A stretch of 64,000 nucleotides of DNA from Rhodovulum sp. ES.010 (lineage in GTDB: Bacteria; Pseudomonadota; Alphaproteobacteria; Rhodobacterales; Rhodobacteraceae): contig NZ_FSRS01000001.1 of assembly GCF_900142935.1 (NCBI RefSeq), forward strand, positions 630,001-694,000, read 5' to 3'. Shown here piece after piece: positions 60,432 to 64,000 of this stretch. The translations under genes were made by a program, and so were the position numbers. Position 1 is the stretch's first letter. Each line of letters starts with the position of its first letter. Below the pieces are notes generated by a model. That model had not been told where the DNA came from. It saw nothing but the letters and a program-made list of their open reading frames with translations, and ran no database searches.

Positions 60432-60555
60432 CGAGGGTGAGGCTCTGGGTCACGTCGGCCTGGTCGGGGCTCAGATCGCCGAGGTAGGCGAATCCGACGA
60501 GCCCGACGAAACCGATGATCAGGAGGAAAACCAAGACCTTGAGAAGTCGAAACAT
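60421..60555 (-). CDS. Small membrane protein, 44 residues
   Basis: A short gene encoding MFRLLKVLVFLLIIGFVGLV followed by GFAYLGDLSPDQADV and an acidic end (LTLDVD). A single membrane helix (about 5-27) and a small periplasmic tail are predicted. The start codon follows AGGGCAGGG at a normal distance, codon use is typical, and its end overlaps the start of the 509-residue exported protein. The arrangement suggests translational coupling and perhaps a membrane anchor for that protein. It has no known family name. Confidence 0.68.
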   Translation of the reverse strand: MFRLLKVLVFLLIIGFVGLVGFAYLGDLSPDQADVTQSLTLDVD

Positions 60556-60676
60556 GCTGCCCTGCCCTTGTCTGTCAACCTGCGCGTTGCCGGCTTTTCA
60601 CCGATTATAACTGGCATTCCCGGCGAGTTCACGCCATTGAGGGGCGAAAATCTGCAGTTTGGCGGGAGGTCGCCCA

Positions 60677-61222
60677 GTGGGGGCACGGCTGAAGAAAACC
60701 GTCGCCCTCGTTGGGCTGATGGGGGCGGGCAAGACGGCGGTGGGGACCGCCCTGGCACGAAAGCTGGGTGTGCCGTTCCGCGACTCGGACGCAGAGATCG
60801 TGAAGGCCGCAAACATGTCCATTGCCGAGATCTTCGAGCGCGACGGCGAGACCTTTTTCCGAGTGAAGGAGGCGCAGGTCATCGCCCGGCTGCTGGACGC
60901 CTCGCCGGGCATCCTGTCAACGGGCGGGGGTGCGTTCCTCTCGCCCGCAAACCGCACCGCGATCACCAGGAAGGGTGTTTCGGTCTGGCTCGACGCCGAT
61001 CTGGCGCTCTTGTGGTCCCGCGTCAAACACAAGAACACCCGTCCGCTGCTGCGGACCCCGGACCCCTACGGCACGCTTCGCGAACTCTATCACACGCGCA
61101 AGACGTTCTATGCGCGGGCCGATCTGGCGGTGCGCGCCGATCCGGGCTATTCGATAGACGAGATGGCCGACCGCGTGTTCGACGCGCTTCGCACCCGGCC
61201 CGACGTTCTGGAGATGACGTGA
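60677..61222 (+). CDS. aroK: Shikimate kinase
   Basis: AroK, 181 residues, phosphorylates shikimate in aromatic amino acid synthesis. Walker A is GLMGAGKT (residues 13-20). The shikimate-binding segments are FRDSDAEIV and the STGGGAFLSP loop, with the lid R in TRPLLRTPDP. GTG 60677 is preferred because GGGAGG is 7-8 bases upstream and the product begins just before the Walker strand; an in-frame TTG 18 bases earlier is possible. Its stop overlaps the GTG start of aroB. Confidence 0.94.
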   Translation: MGARLKKTVALVGLMGAGKTAVGTALARKLGVPFRDSDAEIVKAANMSIAEIFERDGETFFRVKEAQVIARLLDASPGILSTGGGAFLSPANRTAITRKGVSVWLDADLALLWSRVKHKNTRPLLRTPDPYGTLRELYHTRKTFYARADLAVRADPGYSIDEMADRVFDALRTRPDVLEMT

Positions 61223-62340
61223 GCGAGACGATCAATACCGTGCATGTCGCCCTGCCGGGGCGCGACTACGACATCCGCATCGGCGCGGGGTTGCTGGCGC
61301 GGGCCGGCACCGAGATCGCGCCGCTCCTGGATCGCCCGCGGGTGGCGGTCCTTACCGACGAGACGGTGGCCGGCCTCCATCTTGATGCGTTCCGGGCGGG
61401 ACTGGCCGCCGACGGCATAGAGGCGGTAGCGCTCGCATTGCCACCGGGCGAGGCGACCAAGGGGTGGAGCCAGTTCTCGCGCGCGGTGGAATGGCTGCTG
61501 GAGCAGAAGATCGAGCGTCGCGATGTGGTGGTAGCGCTCGGCGGCGGGGTGGTCGGCGATCTGGCCGGTTTCGCCGCTGCGGTATTGCGCCGTGGGGTGC
61601 GCTTGGTGCAGGTGCCCACCACGCTGCTCGCGCAGGTCGACAGTTCGGTCGGAGGCAAGACCGGAATCAACTCCCCGCACGGCAAGAATTTGATCGGCGC
61701 GTTTCATCAGCCCAGCCGCGTGCTGGCCGATATCGGTGTGCTGGAAACGCTGGAAACCCGCGATTTCCTCGCCGGTTACGGCGAAGTCGTGAAATACGGC
61801 CTCCTAGGCGACGCGGCATTCTTCGCGTGGCTCGAGACCAACGGCCCGGCGCTGGCTTCCGGCGACCGGTCGGCGCGGGCCCAGGCCGTCAAACGGTCCT
61901 GCGAGATGAAAGCGGGAATCGTGGAACGGGACGAGACCGAGCAGGGGGAGCGGGCTCTGCTCAACCTCGGTCACACCTTCTGCCATGCGCTGGAGGCCGC
62001 GACCGGCTATTCCGACCGGCTGCTCCATGGCGAGGGTGTCGCAATCGGCTGCGCATTGGCCTTCGAGCTTTCGGCGCGGCTGGGGCTCTGCGCGCAGGAA
62101 GAGCCATCGCGCGTGCGGGCGCATCTCGCGGCGATGGATATGAAACGCAACCTTGCCGACATCCCCGGTGCGTTGCCCGACGCGGACGGGCTGATCTCGT
62201 TGATGGGGCAGGACAAAAAGGTGCAGGACGGGCGGCTGCGTTTCGTGCTGGCCCGCGGCATCGGCGACGCCTTCGTGACCTCGGATGTCGAGACGGACGC
62301 GCTGCGCGCAGTGCTGACGGAGGCGCTGGACAGGCGCTGA
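61219..62340 (+). CDS. aroB: 3-dehydroquinate synthase
   Basis: AroB, 373 residues, converts DAHP to 3-dehydroquinate using NAD and a divalent metal. NAD-binding (ALGGGVVGDLAGFAAA) and substrate (VPTTLLAQVDSSVGGKTGIN) motifs are intact. Metal ligands lie in EVVKYGLL, NLGHTFCHALE and LHGEGVAIG. The GTG start overlaps the aroK stop codon, so the pair is translated together. It is followed by a 137-base gap before an ABC permease gene, with no strong terminator seen. Confidence 0.95.
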   Translation: MSETINTVHVALPGRDYDIRIGAGLLARAGTEIAPLLDRPRVAVLTDETVAGLHLDAFRAGLAADGIEAVALALPPGEATKGWSQFSRAVEWLLEQKIERRDVVVALGGGVVGDLAGFAAAVLRRGVRLVQVPTTLLAQVDSSVGGKTGINSPHGKNLIGAFHQPSRVLADIGVLETLETRDFLAGYGEVVKYGLLGDAAFFAWLETNGPALASGDRSARAQAVKRSCEMKAGIVERDETEQGERALLNLGHTFCHALEAATGYSDRLLHGEGVAIGCALAFELSARLGLCAQEEPSRVRAHLAAMDMKRNLADIPGALPDADGLISLMGQDKKVQDGRLRFVLARGIGDAFVTSDVETDALRAVLTEALDRR

Positions 62341-62477
62341 TCGGGCCTCGCGCGGCGCGGGCATGCCCGGATTTCGGGCAAATGCCGCTGTGACCGGCGC
62401 GACGCATTGCGTGCCCCCTTGCGGAGCGCCGCATCCCTTTCCATGATCGCAGCCGGGCTTGGGAGACCTCACAGCAC

Positions 62478-63365
62478 ATGAGCGATGTCACGGCACGGCC
62501 AGCGCGGGGCAGGGGCGAGGCGGCGCAGGGCTACCTGCTGGTTGCACCACCCTTCCTCTATGCACTGCTGCTGCTCGCCTTCCCGCTCGGCGCGATCCTC
62601 GTCTTCAGCTTCTGGACGCAGGATTACCTGACGCTCGACCGGACCTTCACGCTGAACAACTACCGCGAGGCACTGACCGAGCCGCTTTACGGCGAACTCC
62701 TACTGCGCTCGCTCATGGTCTCGGGCGCGGTCACCGTGGCGACCGTCGTCGCCGCCTTTCCCATCGCGTATTACGTGTCGTTCCACTTCGCTCCGCCGCG
62801 GAAGGCGATGTGGCTGTTTCTCATCACCATCCCGTTCTGGACGTCGTATCTGATCCGGGTGTTCCTGTGGAAGGTGATCCTGGGCTTCAACGGCGTCGTC
62901 AACACCACGCTGCAGGGAGTCGGACTCATCGACGAACCGCTGACCTTCATCCTCTACAACGTCAACGCGGTCGTCATCACTCTGGCCCATGCCTTTGCGC
63001 CCTTCGCGATCCTGCCGATCTTCGTCGCGCTGGAGAAGATCGACCGGTCGCTCCTCGAGGCCAGCCGCGACCTTGGCGAGACCCGGGCGACAACGTTCCT
63101 GCGAGTGACGTTGCCGCTGGCCATGCCGGGTGTGATCGCCGCTGTCCTGATCGTCTTCATCCCGACGGTGGGCGACTACGTCACGCCCCGGCTCGTCGGT
63201 GGGCCGGATGGCCTGATGATCGCCAACATGATCCAGACCCAGTTCCTGAAACTCAACAACGCGCCGATGGGCGCCGCGCTGGCAGTGCTGGCAATGGGCA
63301 TGGTGACGGCGGTCGCGCTGGTCTTCGTCTTCCTCAACCGGCGTTTCCTGAGGGGGCGGGGATGA
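62478..63365 (+). CDS. ABC transporter permease, PotB type
   Basis: A 295-residue inner-membrane permease with six helices. The EAA loop, which contacts the ATPase, is LEASRDLGETRATTFLRVTLPLAMPG, conserved in the spermidine/putrescine group. N-terminal FSFWTQDYLTLDRTFTLNNY and FIPTVGDYVTPRLVGGPDG are typical of PotB/PotH permeases. Putrescine, spermidine or a related amine is the likely substrate. The ATPase and binding protein are not in view and may lie beyond the right edge. Its stop overlaps the start of the second permease (ATGA). Confidence 0.88.
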   Translation: MSDVTARPARGRGEAAQGYLLVAPPFLYALLLLAFPLGAILVFSFWTQDYLTLDRTFTLNNYREALTEPLYGELLLRSLMVSGAVTVATVVAAFPIAYYVSFHFAPPRKAMWLFLITIPFWTSYLIRVFLWKVILGFNGVVNTTLQGVGLIDEPLTFILYNVNAVVITLAHAFAPFAILPIFVALEKIDRSLLEASRDLGETRATTFLRVTLPLAMPGVIAAVLIVFIPTVGDYVTPRLVGGPDGLMIANMIQTQFLKLNNAPMGAALAVLAMGMVTAVALVFVFLNRRFLRGRG

Positions 63366-64000
63366 CGCTACGCCTTTATGCCATCCTTTACCTCGCCTTC
63401 CTCTACGCGCCGATCGCACTTCTGCCGATCTTCGCCTTCAACGACGGCACCGTGATCGCCTTCCCGCTGCGCGGCTTCACCTTCGAATGGTTCCGGCAAC
63501 TGACCGAGATCCCGGCGCTACACGCCGCGGTGCTGAACAGCCTGGTGATCGCGGTCTCCTCGGCGGTGATCGCGACGCTTCTGGGCATCTGCGCGGCGCG
63601 AGCGGCCACGCGCTTTTCCTTTCCCGGCAAGCGGGGCATCCTGGGGCTGGTCATGCTGCCGCTGGTCCTGCCCGAGATCATCGTAGCGGTGTCGCTTTTG
63701 GTGGTGCTGCTGCAGCTGGGACTTGGCCTCGGCGCGTGGACGGTGATCCTGGGCCACGTCCTGATCTGCGTGCCATTCTCCATCGCCATCCTGAACTCCG
63801 CCTTCCAGAGCCTCGACCGCTCGCTGGAAGAGGCGGCGATCGACCTGGGCGAGACGCGGTGGTCGAGCTTTCGCCTTGTCACCCTGCCGCTGGTGATGCC
63901 GGGGATCATCTCGTCGTTGCTGATTTCCTTCACCATCTCGCTTGACGAGTTCATCATAGCCTTTTTCCTGACCGGCACCGAGCCGACGCTGCCGGTCTAT
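63362..64000 (+). CDS. ABC transporter permease, PotC type, 3' end missing
   Basis: The first 213 residues of a second permease, open at the right edge. The helices and the EAA loop (LEEAAIDLGETRWSSFRLVTLPLVMPG) match the PotC/PotI group, as does TISLDEFIIAFFLTGTE near the end of the visible part. It starts in a 4-base overlap with the PotB-type gene and would form the heterodimeric channel with it. About 50 residues are probably missing. Confidence 0.88.
   Translation, partial: MTLRLYAILYLAFLYAPIALLPIFAFNDGTVIAFPLRGFTFEWFRQLTEIPALHAAVLNSLVIAVSSAVIATLLGICAARAATRFSFPGKRGILGLVMLPLVLPEIIVAVSLLVVLLQLGLGLGAWTVILGHVLICVPFSIAILNSAFQSLDRSLEEAAIDLGETRWSSFRLVTLPLVMPGIISSLLISFTISLDEFIIAFFLTGTEPTLPVY

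Noticed and set aside
59614..60676. Plus-strand extension of the aroB frame across about 1.6 kb
   Set aside because: The extension is Ser/Ala/Arg-rich low-complexity translation opposite the minus-strand exported protein gene. The real aroB begins at the GTG overlapping the aroK stop.

Overview
The window looks like chromosomal DNA of a marine or salt-adapted alphaproteobacterium of the order Rhodobacterales (Roseobacter/Rhodobacter group). The evidence is the very high G+C with strong third-position G/C, the order cckA - sulfotransferase-like gene - recA - alaS, an IscR with a single cysteine at the head of a suf operon, the sulfolipid genes sqdB-sqdD-sqdC, a CckA-type hybrid kinase and an alphaproteobacterial LexA box in front of recA. 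No plasmid or prophage functions are visible. One insertion sequence lies near a tRNA-Arg gene. This placement rests on gene content and protein motifs only; no database search was possible.

Layout. 1-16.7 kb is housekeeping: cckA (cut by the left edge), a sulfotransferase-like gene, recA with a LexA-controlled promoter, alaS, typA, icd, small membrane and secreted proteins, and a membrane chemoreceptor-like protein. 16.7-26.1 kb holds a small hydrolase unit and, divergent from it, a ten-gene iscR/suf iron-sulfur assembly operon with four interspersed membrane or small genes. 26.1-31.4 kb is the accessory part: a gene broken by three frameshifts, a Methyltransf_2-family methyltransferase, tRNA-Arg(CCG), an IS5-superfamily element and a monoheme DUF3365 protein. 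31.4-36.8 kb is a compact module for making glycine betaine from glycine: a fused glycine/sarcosine/dimethylglycine N-methyltransferase followed by metK, ahcY and a PfkB-family adenosine kinase. Together these would supply S-adenosylmethionine and clear S-adenosylhomocysteine and adenosine. An ABC exporter and a doubly frameshifted FkbM methyltransferase follow.

40-43 kb carries a membrane hybrid histidine kinase, a MarR-type regulator and a single-domain response regulator. 43.1-46.0 kb is the sulfolipid operon sqdB-sqdD-sqdC on the minus strand. Divergent from it, 46.3-48.7 kb encodes an octaheme c-type cytochrome of the tetrathionate reductase family and a membrane cytochrome b partner. 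48.7-54.6 kb is envelope biology: a Tat-exported DUF882/M15 peptidase, an L,D-transpeptidase, lpxD, a dedicated acyl carrier protein and ketoacyl synthase, and an IalB-like protein. 55-64 kb has a HerA-like ATPase, a CNNM/CorC protein, xerD, two unknown envelope genes, aroK-aroB and the start of a polyamine-type ABC permease pair cut by the right edge.

The points most worth a second look are the betaine module with its own SAM cycle, a candidate small RNA at about 54.84-54.93 kb, the octaheme cytochrome pair facing the sulfolipid operon, the methyltransferase at 27.2-28.2 kb that could be a DMSP-pathway DsyB-like enzyme, and five apparent frameshifts concentrated in two genes, each explained by loss of one base from a short G or C run.
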